From Mesodorylaimus sp. YZB2_4 (taxonomy: Eukaryota; Nematoda; Enoplea; Dorylaimida; Dorylaimidae): 64,000 nucleotides of DNA. The notes under the pieces were generated by a model. That model was not told where the DNA came from. It did no database searches and saw only the letters and a list, made by a program, of their open reading frames with translations. A program made the position numbers and the translations under genes. Below are positions 38,603 through 54,322 of the stretch, in pieces. Where the stretch lies: the NCBI GenBank assembly GCA_030248295.1, contig JASANH010000371.1, positions 186,001-250,000 of the forward strand, written 5' to 3'. The stretch's first letter is position 1. The number at the start of each line of letters is the position of its first letter.

Positions 38603-40189
38603 AACTGCGCATGGCGCAATCGGCCTACACCCTACATGTCGACCGCAGCCAAGGGAAGGAGGGTGTTGGCAAAACGTGGTCGGCTGCGGTTGGGGTGGGG
38701 GAGAGGTAACGACAAACGGATGGAGAATCGGGAAACTTTCCTCGAGCAGCAGTCGGGAATGACCCTCCCAGTCAGTATGCCCTCGTGTGGAGGTGCTCCT
38801 AGAGAAGACGCACGGAGAGAAGCTGCCGTGAGAGCTGGTCACCTCATAGCTTAGCTTATCATGACTGCTGGCCAGCTACTCACAAAACTTTTAGTAGGAT
38901 TAGTAAAGCAAGATGATCCACCCAGTGTTATGGTAATATGAAAAAGAATTACAATCTAGACAGTGCTTGACCCTTGGCTTTCCTTTTTGAACAAAGCAGC
39001 CTTCTACTCAAGCTTTTAGTTAGCTCAGAAATTCGAGAGTTATGAAGCAGTCCGCTCAGTAATCTGACTTAGTCAAGGGCAGGCAATAAGAAGGTCGTGG
39101 AAATTCAAGAATTTCCAGGAACGGAGACGCTTTTGCTTCTCTCTGAGAACCATACTGGTTGTATGACGACACTTATCTGATGCATCTGCAGGTCAGATTG
39201 ATTCAGGATAGCCTCGCAATATTTCATTCGTGCCATCGCTCCACTCTGGTGATCTGCACAGTAAAATGTCGTCATTAGGGATAGATTAGGATCGGGGCAA
39301 TACCGATCGGGACTGGGATTTTTTGCATCTTTCCGGTTCTTACGTACCTCTGAGCCTACTGTATTTTCCTCACTAAAGCGCACTTTTTATGCATCCTGGT
39401 TTTTTAGCTTTTCCTTAGGTGATTTTCAAATTATATACTCGCACAAGCTGAAATTGATCAGTACATTTGCAGCCTTGATATGTCCAGCAAAGTCAGCCTT
39501 GGTGTTGCCTCTTCATAGCTACTGTTGTCAGCCTCTGAACTGTCGTATCCTCGAACGATGGCTGAGTCAATATTTTCTGCTTTCTCTGGCAAGATATGAT
39601 GCGATGGATCAGAGTGTACCTAGCGTGCTTAGGCCTATATATTGTATGTGCATAACCCCGGTGCCTCAATGTCGGGATCCCGACCTATCCCTAGTCGCCA
39701 TACGCAAAAAATTTTATCCACAAACTTGCTGAAATTAGTCAAGTCAATCAACTATCAAATTTTTGAATCACGAAAACTTTTCCTCAGCATGGTATAAAAC
39801 AGAGATAATGATCGCTCCTGCTGTATACCTCTTTGGACGTGCGGATATTCTCACTCCATACCTACATGGCAAAAGTTTGTGGCAGTACCTACGATTCAGA
39901 ACACCCTACTTGGCACAGCCAAATAAACCATGTATGCAGTATCTCCTTCGGCCAGTTACAGTTTTAGTGTTCCAAAAAGATACAGTTTACTATCGCACTT
40001 CAGCCCAGTGTTAATCCAAATAGAAGACGGAACAAGATTGGGAAGTCGGCCTGTCCATCCAGACAAGCTCGGCCGTAGCCAGCCTCCGCCCCAGACTTGG
40101 GCGAAGGCTGTGGAAAGGAGGGGCGGCATGCGAGCTACCTGGTGAGACAAGGGGTGTATCCACAAAGTGTTTTTGAAATTTTTGCAAAA

Positions 40190-40320
40190 GGTCAATTTGA
40201 GTCAGTATCAATGTCAAAATTAAGCATTTTTGCCCTGTAAAAGTCAAAGTCAAAGTCAAAAAAGTTTTTAGCCCCCTGTCAAAATCAAGGTCAAAGACAA
40301 ATTGAAAAACCAACGTCATT
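40190..40320. repeat. (GTCAAA)n-type hexamer cluster, copy 2
   Basis: Same degenerate hexamer as 37175-37340, 3 kb away, including AAAGTCAAAGTCAAAGTCAAA. Confidence 0.7.
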
Positions 40321-41285
40321 TGCAACACTAGTACCAATGTCAGGGAAGTAAAACCTCCCCTTTTGACTGCATGTTGTACTGGCTATAGTGAAAGTAGTAA
40401 CATTGTTTAGCGAACGTAAGTTCAGCTTTTTATGTCATAAGCTTGGCCGGCAGGAATGCCTCATTAGCTGGCAACATACCGTTTTTTAGCACCCACAATG
40501 CTTCCCAGGGAGGATAATCGTCCAAAGTCATCTCACAAGTCAGCCTTTGCCAGACGCATCACGCGTTTTCCGTGGGAGGATTGCCGATAGGAGTTGCTTG
40601 TGTCGAAAAGGGGTCCATTGGCCGTCAACCAGATGAGTCAGCTCTCGCCAGGACCAGGGCGTCACCTGGTCTAGCGAAGCCATATATGGTAGACACTCCA
40701 GCCATCGATAAGGATAAACCTATTATTACACACTAATTCAAGGACCACCGCACTGGCGAGTCAACCTCCCGAATGGGTGAATTACGGACCAAGCGATAGG
40801 CATTCAGGACCTTGGTGTAGAAACCAGGAGGCGTGATGCCCAGCTTTTTAATGTCGGAATTGCATTGCAGCAGATACGGGTATACCACCCCCAGCGCCCA
40901 AAAATTTCTGTGTCCCTTTTTAGCCCTCGAGTGCGCTGTATGGTTCTTGGCTGGATAAAATATGACACGACAATTGGTCGCTCCAAAAGCGAGTTTTGTC
41001 CAAAGAGCAGCAGGATCGCGATGGAGCTGCTTTAACCAACAGTCGAAGGCTGACGAGCGTCACAGCAATATCCGACGCCTTCATGCCCCAGGTTACTTGT
41101 TAAATCAGGACATCGGATCGAATTTTTGGCCTACCCCCACCCCATAGGAAATTCCTGATAAGCCTCGTTGGCTTCTAGCATGCCCTCAGGGGCAGAAACA
41201 GCCATCAAAGTGACCGCCTTCAGCGAGCACAGCAGCCGCCTAGGATCTTGCGAAATATGGTCAACGCCAAGATTACCACGGCTTG

Positions 41286-42037
41286 GACATTCGGACAGAA
41301 GTGAGTAAAGTTGCAAAGTTAGGGTGTTTTTGAAGATGATGAAATCAGGGATGAAAAGGATAATGAGGACAGTCGGACTGTGGTTGCCAGGGAATCTGAG
41401 GGCACTGCTGGGAAGTGGCTCGTGCTGGTACGCGCGTCAACCTTCTAAGCGGGGCCCGGTGGTTGAGCCAGGCCATCTGATCAACTATTTTTCTCCGCGG
41501 ATTGGAAAGCAGAGTCGTGCACATTTGTCGCGCAATCAAGCTATTAGGTTGAAAGCTTGCAAAACCAAGTGGATGAATAAGGGAGAGTGTAATCGAGCCT
41601 GGCTGGCTAAGAGGAACGTTGCCGGGACGAAAACTCCGACTGGTGCGGGCAAGTCTTGCGGCTGAAACATCGACCTGACGGGTTGTTTGTTCCCCAGCCA
41701 GGGTAGGGTTTCTATCACTCTCTCCCACTCGCCAAGTCTCACAAGGAGGGGTTACGCTAGCCTCGTTTGCTCTAAGCTTGAAATGTGCAAAAGCAGCTTA
41801 AGTACGTAGCTTATCGTAGTTTGGCATATTTTTCGCAAGCACTATGTGAAAAAGGTTGATTTTGACGAATAATCGTAACGGCAATGGTGATCGTAATTCT
41901 GCAATGGAATACTGACTTGATCAAATGCACACTCATGTGATCGAATAAATTGAGTATGCACCAAATAACTAAGTGAAAACATCGACCAGTGGCAAATTTC
42001 GATCAGCGATAAGTCAAGTTAGGTTTAATGTGGAACT
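41286..42037 (+). repeat. 0.75-kb dispersed repeat, copy 2
   Basis: Direct repeat of 28694-29499, 12.6 kb apart, differing by scattered substitutions and a few short indels. Confidence 0.8.
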
Positions 42038-42039
42038 AA

Positions 42040-42178
42040 TGCCGCCGCATTTGATAATGCCAGACATTAGGTCTTTCGAGAAACATACCTCAACTTACTC
42101 TAATGGACCACTTAGGTAATGTTAGCTTATCTCCTGAGCCAGCATTATATATAAGGGCTTTCGAGAAACTGGGCCCTG
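42040..42178. mobile_element. MITE-like remnant
   Basis: Ends in CTTTCGAGAAACTGGGCCC (42158-42176), the inverted counterpart of the terminus at 28238. The same terminal motif recurs internally near 42072. Confidence 0.5.
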
Positions 42179-43309
42179 GTCACCTGCAGCCGAGACTAGA
42201 GACGTGTTATTGGCATCAATGGACCACCAGTCTTGCGCGTTCTCCTACTCTACCACTGTCTCTTGAGCAAACCATCTGCCCCCATCACGAATAATAGGCT
42301 GAATAGTCCTACATTGGAGAAGATACCGCGGGGAGCGGATGACCTAAAAAACCCTCTAGTCAGGCATCCCAGTCGTAGGTGCCTGAGACATCAAATCGAC
42401 GGGTTTCTGCCTCACCTCGAGGAGCGTATCGAGCGGCCAACGAAGGCAAGTAATACGCTGCATACGGCAGCCAGTCAAGGCAACCAGATGCACTACCTTC
42501 TCCACAGACAAAACACTTAGCGCACTGACGCACACCCATCTGGCGGGAGTCAGATGGACGGGGTGCCTCACAGGCGATCATCCTACTGAAACCAGAGTCA
42601 AAGTATTAAATCCACCGACTGTCGATCCTCTGCCATCAGGTGGCCTGCAGTCACACACAGAAGGACATGCCTATTGTATGAATGACATACGCACGCATTG
42701 CTGAATCACCATTTTGTTTTTTCCTTGGCATTTTAGACATTGCTTTGATCTTTTATTAGTGTCTATCCCCAGTTAGTGCGCTTCGGTTGCCTCGGGTCAC
42801 AATAAAACATGAACATGAACATGGACTCACGAAGGCAACGGAATGGCTTCAATCGAGGACATGCCCGAGGCGAGCCACTGTTGATCACACTGTGGTCTGC
42901 TTGTGGGTCTGATCAGACCGCAGTGAGCTATCCAGCCTCACCAATTGCCCATCCACTATCCGCCGCACCATCATGTAGCCAGCCAGGGCCTTCGAGCAGA
43001 ACGCTCTTGCCTTCAATGCACTTCACACCCCGGGCACCCACTCAATCTCTTACAGTACAGCATGCTCCCAACCCCGACTCTTGCCTGTGCAGGCACCCAC
43101 GAGACGTCGCCATTTCAAAAAAGCCTGGCAAAATAAACTATGACACATTTAAAAAATGTAAAAATCAGTGACTTCAAGTAGTCCAAAGTGCACTTTCTTC
43201 TTCTAATCAGAGATTCCACCATCATCACTGAAACCAGAAAGGCCACACAGGACACTGCACTCGAAACTAATCATCGCTCGATCGCATCACAGCCATCATC
43301 ACCTGCCTG
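42179..43309. other. No gene seen
   Basis: Downstream of the GALT stop. Repeated AACATGAACATG near 42807 resembles the tail of the dispersed SINE-like motif. Confidence 0.4.
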
Positions 43310-44362
43310 TCACTTGGACTTGTAGTGCACATCCGAGGCCAGACGCAGTCTCTCAGCGGCCATTTCTGGGGTGATATCCCTTTGGGGTTCGCACACCATT
43401 TCATATCCCGCCATGAACTTCTTGACACTGGCCGAACGTAGCAGCGGCGGCAAATAGACTGCGTGCAATTGCCAGTGATCGTATTGACATTGCTGGAGAC
43501 TCGGCCCACTCGGCGCCCCGTGCCAGCCCATACTGTACGGGAACGAGCACTGAAACAAGTTGTCGTATTTGGTCAATAATCGCTTCATAATTTCGGCCAA
43601 ATCCCCTTTCTCCTGCTCGTTCAAATCACATATCCGCAGCACGTGTCGTTTCGGCAGAATCATAGTTTCGAAAGGCCACACGGCCCAATACGGGACCAAG
43701 ACTAAGAAACTGGGGTTCTCGCAGACCAGACGTTCCTTTCGTTCAATTTCCTGCCTGCAATAATCGAACAGCATAGGCACATTGTACTTCTGATAGTAAT
43801 CCCTTTGAGTACGATCTTTGGTGGCTGGTTCGTTGGGTAGAAATTCGCTAGCCCAAATTTGGCAATGCGGATGTGGATTCGAGCATCCCATAATAGCCCC
43901 TTTGTTCTCGAAAACTTGAACCCAGGCGTACGTCCGGGCCAAACTTTGATATTCTTCAATCCACGCATCGATCACGGCCCTGACATCATCCGAGGACATC
44001 GTCGCCAGCTGCAGATCCGATCGACGATGAAAGCACATGACCCGACATCGACCACGAGCAGGTGCCGATCGAAACAACGGATGATCGTCATTCTGTTCCA
44101 TCGATCGCGGGTCCGGAGAATCGGGCAACAATGCCGGGAAGTCATTATCGAAAGCGTACGTCCTATCGTAGTCCGGATTCGTCTTGCCGGGTCCGCGCGT
44201 GGCACCAGGACTCAATGGATTCGATTTGTCAATGGCAGGAGTGGACGACGCGCCTTCCGGTTCCTTTTCCACTTGACCACTCCACGGCCGATTGCATCGT
44301 TGAGGCGACACGATAATCCATTCGTCTTTCAGCGGATTGTAGCGACGATGCGGGAAATTCAT
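43310..44362 (-). CDS. GALT: Galactose-1-phosphate uridylyltransferase
   Basis: Leloir pathway enzyme, cytosolic: galactose-1-phosphate + UDP-glucose gives UDP-galactose + glucose-1-phosphate. One coding exon of 350 residues. The frame is open to an ATG at 44416, but a TTTTTAG acceptor lies between, so I choose ATG 44362 (MNFPHRRYNPL), which also fits the family start. The active-site motif is clear: MGCSNPHPHCQIW, with the catalytic His in HPHCQ. MKRLLTKYDNLF, SFPYSMGWHGAP, PLLRSASVKKFM and the C-terminal AAERLR are typical. Length is close to the roughly 350-380 of the family. Oddity: in the usual LHAHYYPP iron-site motif the second His is Val (LHAVYLPP). That ligand is not needed for chemistry in the bacterial enzyme family, so activity is still likely. 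The acceptor 43 bases before the start suggests trans-splicing or an unseen 5' exon. Confidence 0.95.
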   Translation of the reverse strand: MNFPHRRYNPLKDEWIIVSPQRCNRPWSGQVEKEPEGASSTPAIDKSNPLSPGATRGPGKTNPDYDRTYAFDNDFPALLPDSPDPRSMEQNDDHPLFRSAPARGRCRVMCFHRRSDLQLATMSSDDVRAVIDAWIEEYQSLARTYAWVQVFENKGAIMGCSNPHPHCQIWASEFLPNEPATKDRTQRDYYQKYNVPMLFDYCRQEIERKERLVCENPSFLVLVPYWAVWPFETMILPKRHVLRICDLNEQEKGDLAEIMKRLLTKYDNLFQCSFPYSMGWHGAPSGPSLQQCQYDHWQLHAVYLPPLLRSASVKKFMAGYEMVCEPQRDITPEMAAERLRLASDVHYKSK

Positions 44363-44663
44363 AGCTGAGCTCCGAGCGGCAGTTCCAAGTGGACAGATCA
44401 ACCTCCTAAAAACCATTCTTTACATCAAACTGCCAGGTTCCAACTCCAGCCCAAGTACCAGCATCGACCAATTCACATTCAGATCAGTCCACCTCCAAAA
44501 ATATCATTTATTTCAAACCTCAAGTCACCGCACTGACAGCAAAATATACTCTCTATGCACCACCCTATGTGCTATACCGGTACACGGAGTAGACACTGGC
44601 CACTGGCCGATATGCCCGCAACGATCCTTGACAAGTGAACGCTCATATGCACATGAGATTTGT

Positions 44664-47600
44664 TCAATAAAAAGCTGGCAATTCGGCTTCCATCGGATGC
44701 AGCAGATCGATCAGATAATACAGGGTGCCCGACAGACCTAAAACACGTGTAGCGTACAGGCTGGGCATGCGCACTGGCACTGCACAATAAGGGGGTTGGA
44801 CAGGTTTCCATCAGAAGCCATCTGACACTACATTAGAGTCACATCAGATACAATTCAAGTGCCAGGACGCTTAGCATCAGCCCCCTTAGATACTGTACTA
44901 GGTGTGCCACATGTGCCTCATCGTCAGAACGGTGCCAGGGATTTGTCAATTTCCACTACCACCACACAGCAGCACTCATTTCTGCCCCCACTTCCCACAG
45001 TGCAAGCTCAAACAATGTCATCTCATACTTTATCCATAGCCAAGCACTCGAGGGCCAAGGAACACATATTTGACAGTCATTTTTTACCCAGGCGGGAGTC
45101 GAACCCTCTCCTGTAGTCGGCCTAAGCGTGAGAGGCAGACGCCTCAACCCGCTAGGTCGGAATCAAGAGGATCAAGAGGAATCAGAAAATTCAGAATTCT
45201 AACATGTGAAAATTTCACATTTCAACTCTCGTTTCACATTAGCATATCATGTAGTTTTTAACGTGTAGACACGCCAGATCAGCAGCAAAGCCTTGCTCAC
45301 ACACCGCTGGTCTCTTTCTATCAAAGAAAATGTAACCCAGATTGGTTCCCTTCCGCCGACGTGCCTGGTGGGGAAACGTCTCACCACCCTCAGATTGCTG
45401 ACTGACTGGCAGTAAGAGAGAGGAGACAGCCCAGCCCGCCCCTCGACTTGCTACCGAAAAAAATGAGACTAGAGTATTTTCTCATTTCGATCCCTGACTC
45501 TCGCCTATTCTGCTTTGCTGGTCCTGGCTTACTCATCGTCAGTAGCCGCAATAGAAAAACATTAGTCCGCACGGTGGCAGTTTTTCCAAACATTTTTGGT
45601 CTCTGGAGGGAGAAGTCCCCTGGGCTACCACATAAATCAATCACCTTCGAACAACGAATACGGACGATCCGCGATGCGACAACCGTGCTTTCCGTAATCG
45701 AATATCCATTCCGCGAACTGAAAAGAACAAAAACCCTGAACAATCACCTAAAAATTATCAAATATGGGAGCCCAGTGCCCAACATCGGCGAAGAGGGTAT
45801 GTGAAACACGACCCCAAAATACTTGCCTTGAGTGCACGATACAAGTACTTCATATCTTGGGTTAATTGATAAAGTGCGAGGAACGCGTATCCATTTCCAG
45901 CCGCCCCGTGACAAATGCCATATCCCTTCCGCAACAGACCCCGTTTCCAGATGACACTCGCGCAAGAATGGGCCTCGTTCAAATACCGCTGATCTCCAAA
46001 CACCTAAACATGGTCTCACTGTGACAAGCCATCCCTCAGCCACTCCAAACACGGCCTTACCCGATATGCTTGTACGAACATATGTATGAATCCCGGAGCG
46101 CCGTGGCACCAGTGCACGAGTTTGTCCGTCTCCCGGCTTCGTAACGACGACGGGTAATTGCCAGATGGAAAACGAAGCGTAATCAGGTAATCGATACTAC
46201 GACGTACCAGGTCTTTCAGTGCCGTGTTATTCATAAAACCGGGCGTCTAGGACAGAAGAAATGCCAACTACTGTACAGTTCTGACTGAGCCACGCATGGT
46301 CTCAACTTACCCGCATCAATATGAAGAATATTCCAGCCAGTCCGTGAGCTGCTCCCATGTAGTAACTGTCGTGCCACACGTACATCAGTGGTGCCGGACA
46401 CTGGATCCGTTTTGATAAACTCTCGCCCGACGTGACAACAGCCGCGATCACCTACAATCGAAACGGTCATTCTTGCCTGGAGCCTGCTAACATGGTTCAA
46501 CCGAAACGAGACCTACCCGAGTAAATGCTTCGTCCGGCACGATGTCGTCTCCCAGATGTTTTCGAACGAACAACAAGGCGTACAAATAGCCAGCCCGACC
46601 AAACAGTAGTTCGTCCGGGATCGAAGGGTCGCTTTCAACCACTTCCAACATGCCCAATAGCCTAGAAGCAAGAAGGCACTAACAACTATGTATCGCTCAT
46701 GACAGCAAAGTCCCTGGACTCCTTTCAATCTATTTTTGACCCATGCTGGATCGTCCAGGGGGCTTGCTAGTTGACCCTATCTTGCCATCGACTACTGTAG
46801 GGTCAATCCGGGATGCATGCCGGGCAACTCCGCGATGCCGACGATTAATCATAGTCAGCCGGATGCGGATTCGAGAGCCTCCCGCCCCATAAGGCCTCTC
46901 TCGTTTATCGCCGAAGAGGGATCAAGGGTGAGTCGCCCACCGCCAGGCGTGCAAGGCGCAAAGAGACTTTACCAAGTTCTCAGACGCCAGAGTTGAACCC
47001 AGACCTCTGCCATGCAAGCCGTGACAGAAACCTTTGACCGCTACACTTTAAAGGCCCCTCCCCTCAATCTTGGACACCCATCAGCTACTCTGGGGTTGCT
47101 TCCTAGCGTGAGGGATCTACAGTACTCCACCTGGGGACAAAGCATGCTGGGTTCCGTACATTTAGCGCTACGTAGTGTAACCACGCCAGCCAGGCGTAGA
47201 AGGCAACACAAGCTCCGACTGGAGCAGGCAAAGTCTTGCGACTATACCTGCGGCTGAAACATCAACCCGAGGGGTGACGTTTCCCAGCCAGGAGAGATAC
47301 CTTCCCGACCATGATATGCCAGAGCACTCAAGCACTCACTGGTTCAGACATCGTCGACTTTCCGCTTGCATACCCAAACGATGATAAATGACAGCAGCGC
47401 ACGACAACGGACCCGCATCGCCGCATAAAAACGATTGCTAAAAAAGATTTATCTGATATTGAAGAAAATTGAAAGAAACTCTGAGTGCGTGCCTTCCTGC
47501 CTCGCAACAATGATAACGTATTTTGCACCATTTCTGCAGCCTGCTGCAGGAACCTCGGATCTTGGCCTCGATCAATTTTCTCGTACATTCGATAAAAAAG

Positions 47601-48521
47601 CAGGGCAATACCTAAAATGTGTCAGTTGGAATGCCAGATGCGCAATAAATATATTCTCAAGACAGAATGATTGATCACGTGTTGAGGAAAAGACCGAAGA
47701 CCCGTGGCCAATGCGAGTACTTTCTGGGCAGCCAGTCTTCTGCCAAGCCAATTATCAATAATCGCACAGCCCCGAGGACCCAAACTAATTCCGAATGAGT
47801 GAGCGAGGGACAGGAGGACAATGCGGACTTACCAGTCATCCCCGTGTACACACTAACATCTTTCGGATCGACTTCGTGCTTCAGCCCGCTCTCCAAATGG
47901 GGCAATAATGCGGAAATGCATTTTCGAATTCGCTTGTCCCAATCTTCGGCCAACTGAAAGGAGAAAGTGTTTTTAGTCGGATCGATAAAAATGTTTCTTA
48001 TTCAGAGGATTAAATTTAAAGAAAGTCGGTAATCTAAACTGGGCTAAGAGCTACGAGCAGCGGAAGACAAGATAAACTGAGCGAGAGCATTGCCCTGGCA
48101 CTTTGGAGAAGTCAATAAAGTGAGGTTTTGGGTCACGCAGCAGGTCAGTACAGTCGGCTCCGACTATACCAACTTGAGACACCACAGTAAATCCTCCTGC
48201 GTTCATCATGATCATATGGGGGATACATGCAAGAGGTACAGATCCTCCCTCGCCTCCCTGTGCTCGTAGTGTTGGCCTAGACAAGGAGGTCTCAAACTGT
48301 CGCAGCCATTCTTTCATTCAATACCGTTTAACAAGAAAATTATATGACGAGAATCGCACGTGCCTACGTTGGGACATAATTAGCCTCAAAGTGTACGAGT
48401 TCAAACATGAATCTAGAAGCAATCGACTTACTCTTCGTCCGTCAGGTGCTGTCAAAGTAGCGGCTGGAATATTTGACGAGTAATCTTGAAATGGGTTATC
48501 GAATTCTCGACGATCGTCCAT
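44664..48521 (-). CDS. LANCL: LanC-like protein (LANCL1/2 family)
   Basis: Eukaryotic relative of lanthionine cyclases; animal LANCL enzymes add glutathione to dehydroamino acids in proteins. Ten exons: 48432-48521, 47833-47953, 47493-47611, 47340-47437, 46517-46661, 46311-46451, 46061-46246, 45827-46003, 45645-45717, 44664-44737. In-frame join of 407 residues, near the 399 of human LANCL1, colinear with it throughout. Zinc ligands are present: HWCHGAPG (Cys285) and GYGICHGAAGN (Cys331, His332). Other family motifs: FLCGDAGPL, YYMGAAHGLAG, FPSGNYP, LTQDMKYLYRA. Two introns appear to start with GC: after 45827 (AAG|GCAAGT, strong) and after 47493 (AAG|GCACGC, placed by alignment). An acceptor-like CAG lies 8 bases before the ATG. 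It is divergent from the reductase gene at 48847. SINE pieces occupy two introns or flanking DNA (45.1 and 47.0-47.3 kb). Confidence 0.95.
45087..45160 (-). repeat. tRNA-derived SINE head
   Basis: Minus strand reads TAGCGGGTTGAGG (A box) then GAGGGTTCGACTCCC (B box) with tRNA-like spacing, followed downstream by CCCTCGAGTGC, the start of the dispersed tail motif. It lies in the last LANCL intron. The acceptor stem is not complete, so I do not call it a tRNA gene. Confidence 0.6.
46975..47050 (-). repeat. tRNA-derived SINE head
   Basis: Minus strand A box TAGCGGTCAAAGG and B box GGGTTCAACTC about 30 bases apart, in a LANCL intron, same strand as the gene. The rest does not fold as a full tRNA. 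Confidence 0.55.
47176..47315 (+). repeat. Partial copy of the 0.75-kb repeat
   Basis: Shares AGCTCCGACTGG, GTCTTGCG, GCGGCTGAAACATC and CCCAGCCAGG in order with 29030-29110 and 41630-41700. It lies inside a LANCL intron. Confidence 0.65.
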
Positions 48522-48846
48522 GGAGAGACTGTCAGTTTGAAAAACGGAAAATGCAAAGACTTGCCGGTAAAACCACACTTGAAAGAATGGCAAGCTTCGA
48601 AGTTTGGTCACATTCGATACGAACAGCATAAACACCGCAATGCAACTTGCCCGGCTCTTCTGCTTGCCAGACATGTTGCCAAATGCCAGCAGCAACCACG
48701 CAGGGCGATTACAGTAAAAAATCGTGTGAACGATCTGATCCTCAGGACAGCTCAAATTGTCTGCTAAATTGCGGGAGTTTGTAAACATACACTCCTCTGA
48801 TGAAAGAACCGAGATTTTACAAGTTATGTTTTGAAATAACAGGATT
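48522..48846. promoter_or_regulatory. Probable shared promoter of LANCL and the reductase
   Basis: 325 bases separate the two divergent start codons. Acceptor-like sites sit 8 bases before the LANCL ATG and 4 bases before the reductase ATG (AACAG|GATT at 48841-42). I see no distinct transcription-factor site. Confidence 0.5.
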
Positions 48847-52829
<3,983 letters not shown>

Positions 52830-52873
52830 AGAACCCGTCGCTGGATTCTGCAAGCGATGGGATCGACGAAGGA

Positions 52874-52947
52874 ACTACTTTTGAATTTCTAGTGATGGGC
52901 ATTCTTCAACTGGTTCGACAGCCTGAATGTCCTGATGCAAAAGTGGT
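52874..52947 (+). promoter_or_regulatory. SECIS element of the reductase selenoprotein
   Basis: It starts 51 bases after the selenocysteine UGA, in the 3' UTR. Helix I: 52874-52883 (ACTACTTTTG) pairs with 52938-52947 (CAAAAGTGGT), ten pairs. The core has TGAT at 52893-52896 opposite TGAT at 52933-52936, giving the tandem G.A/A.G quartet. Helix II: 52897-52904 (GGGCATTC) with 52925-52932 (GAATGTCC), eight pairs. The apical loop has AA at 52908-52909, 12 bases after the core TGA, as the consensus expects. CTG/CAG in the loop could form the small extra helix of a type II SECIS. Confidence 0.88.
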
Positions 52948-54322
52948 ATCTTCTTGTTGAAATTAAACCTGTGATATGATTTATTTTGGTCCCTTTTTAG
53001 TTTTTTGTATGTCCTCTCCCGTGCAAAGGCGGTGATAAGCGATTCGGACGCGAGTAGATGGCAAATACCTGATTTGGCGAAGACGTACTCGGGCAATGGA
53101 GCGCACACTGATAGTTTGACATTCTCACTGACATTGACTATAATCTCTGTATGGCAGGATTTCTGGGTTTGACCCATGGCTGGACTGGCGGGAAATACCT
53201 CACAGGCTATGAGTGCGCCCATGAAAGTGGGCAAACAGGTCACCTGAGGACAGGGCAAGACATTTGGAGGGTAACCACGGCATGGCAGGATGGCGATTGA
53301 CAACGTTTTTCCTTGGCATGCGCGTAGATGGACCACGTCGAGGGGCCACTAACATAAGATGTTGAAGTATCGATACCAGACTGGCATTAGGAATGCACAA
53401 GATAGCGGGAGGGAGGGGGGCTGATATTTATGCATGCAATAAAAATGAGAGGAGCAGAGGTTCTGATGCCTACCGCCTGTGTCAGATGTACTATGTACAG
53501 TGCTGGCATGAAAGCTCCTCGGTTTTTTAACTCGAATGATTCGAGAGTTTTAAAAAATGTGGAGCTCAAGCGTTGAAGCACTGCGTACAGATGGTCCATA
53601 CCTGCAGGTTTCTAGTCTGGGGCGGGTCAGAAATCCAGTCGATCACCCGTTTAAAATACGCAATGGACCCCTGAGGGGTTTGTTGAGGCGTGGGGCTGTT
53701 GAAGACCAGGCTTGGGCTGTTGAAGACCTTGGACCGCTCGCTTGTAAGATCAGCCCGAATTCGCCGGCACGAGAGCGAAGAAGAGTGTCACGCGCTCGCA
53801 AACAACATTTTCATAAAAATGATGAGAGCGTTTGGTATTTCTGCTGAAGGATCATTCATTACCCGTCCCCGTTTTCTGGCGGGGCACAAATTTAGGTCTG
53901 GCAATCTGGCACTAGAGCTTCTAGGAAGGCTAGAGTTACATTTTTCTGCCGAAATCTTTTGGGTTTAGCTCGCTTTATAATCTTTATCTTGGACTTGGCT
54001 ACACTTGAGAGGAATGTTGGCGTCCCTCTCTTTACTTGAAGCACCAGCTCAGTGGTGGTGGGGTATGGTGAGTCATCCTGCCTGGGATGCAACGTCAACG
54101 AAGGTCTTATATCGTTGATAGACTGACTTATGTGCATCGTGGGGAAGGAGCGCCGAACCGTTGCACCACCAGACCTTACAGGCACTGCCTAAGCTGCTGA
54201 TCGTGAGCCCTAGCTTGTCTGTTCAAGAGTCGACGGGGGTTAGTTTATTAGGCACCATGGCGTTCTCCTCGAACAGCACATGGGCAGAGACTGCGCACGC
54301 CACGACGGCGCACGCAGAGCCA
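52948..54322. other. No gene seen between two convergent genes
   Basis: 3' flank of the reductase (plus) and of the 384-residue gene (minus). Open frames here are short and show no family resemblance. Confidence 0.4.

Larger units (their letters stand above)
38212..41285. other. Repeat-rich stretch without recognisable gene
   Basis: Contains repeated GAATTGTTCTC blocks (38.26-38.37 kb), GTGCGACCGC blocks in both orientations (38.4-38.51 kb), a SINE-like tail (38561-38602) and hexamer repeats. No exon found. Confidence 0.4.

Noticed and set aside
45087-45160. tRNA gene
   Set aside because: A and B boxes are present but I could not form a complete acceptor stem; it fits a SINE head better.
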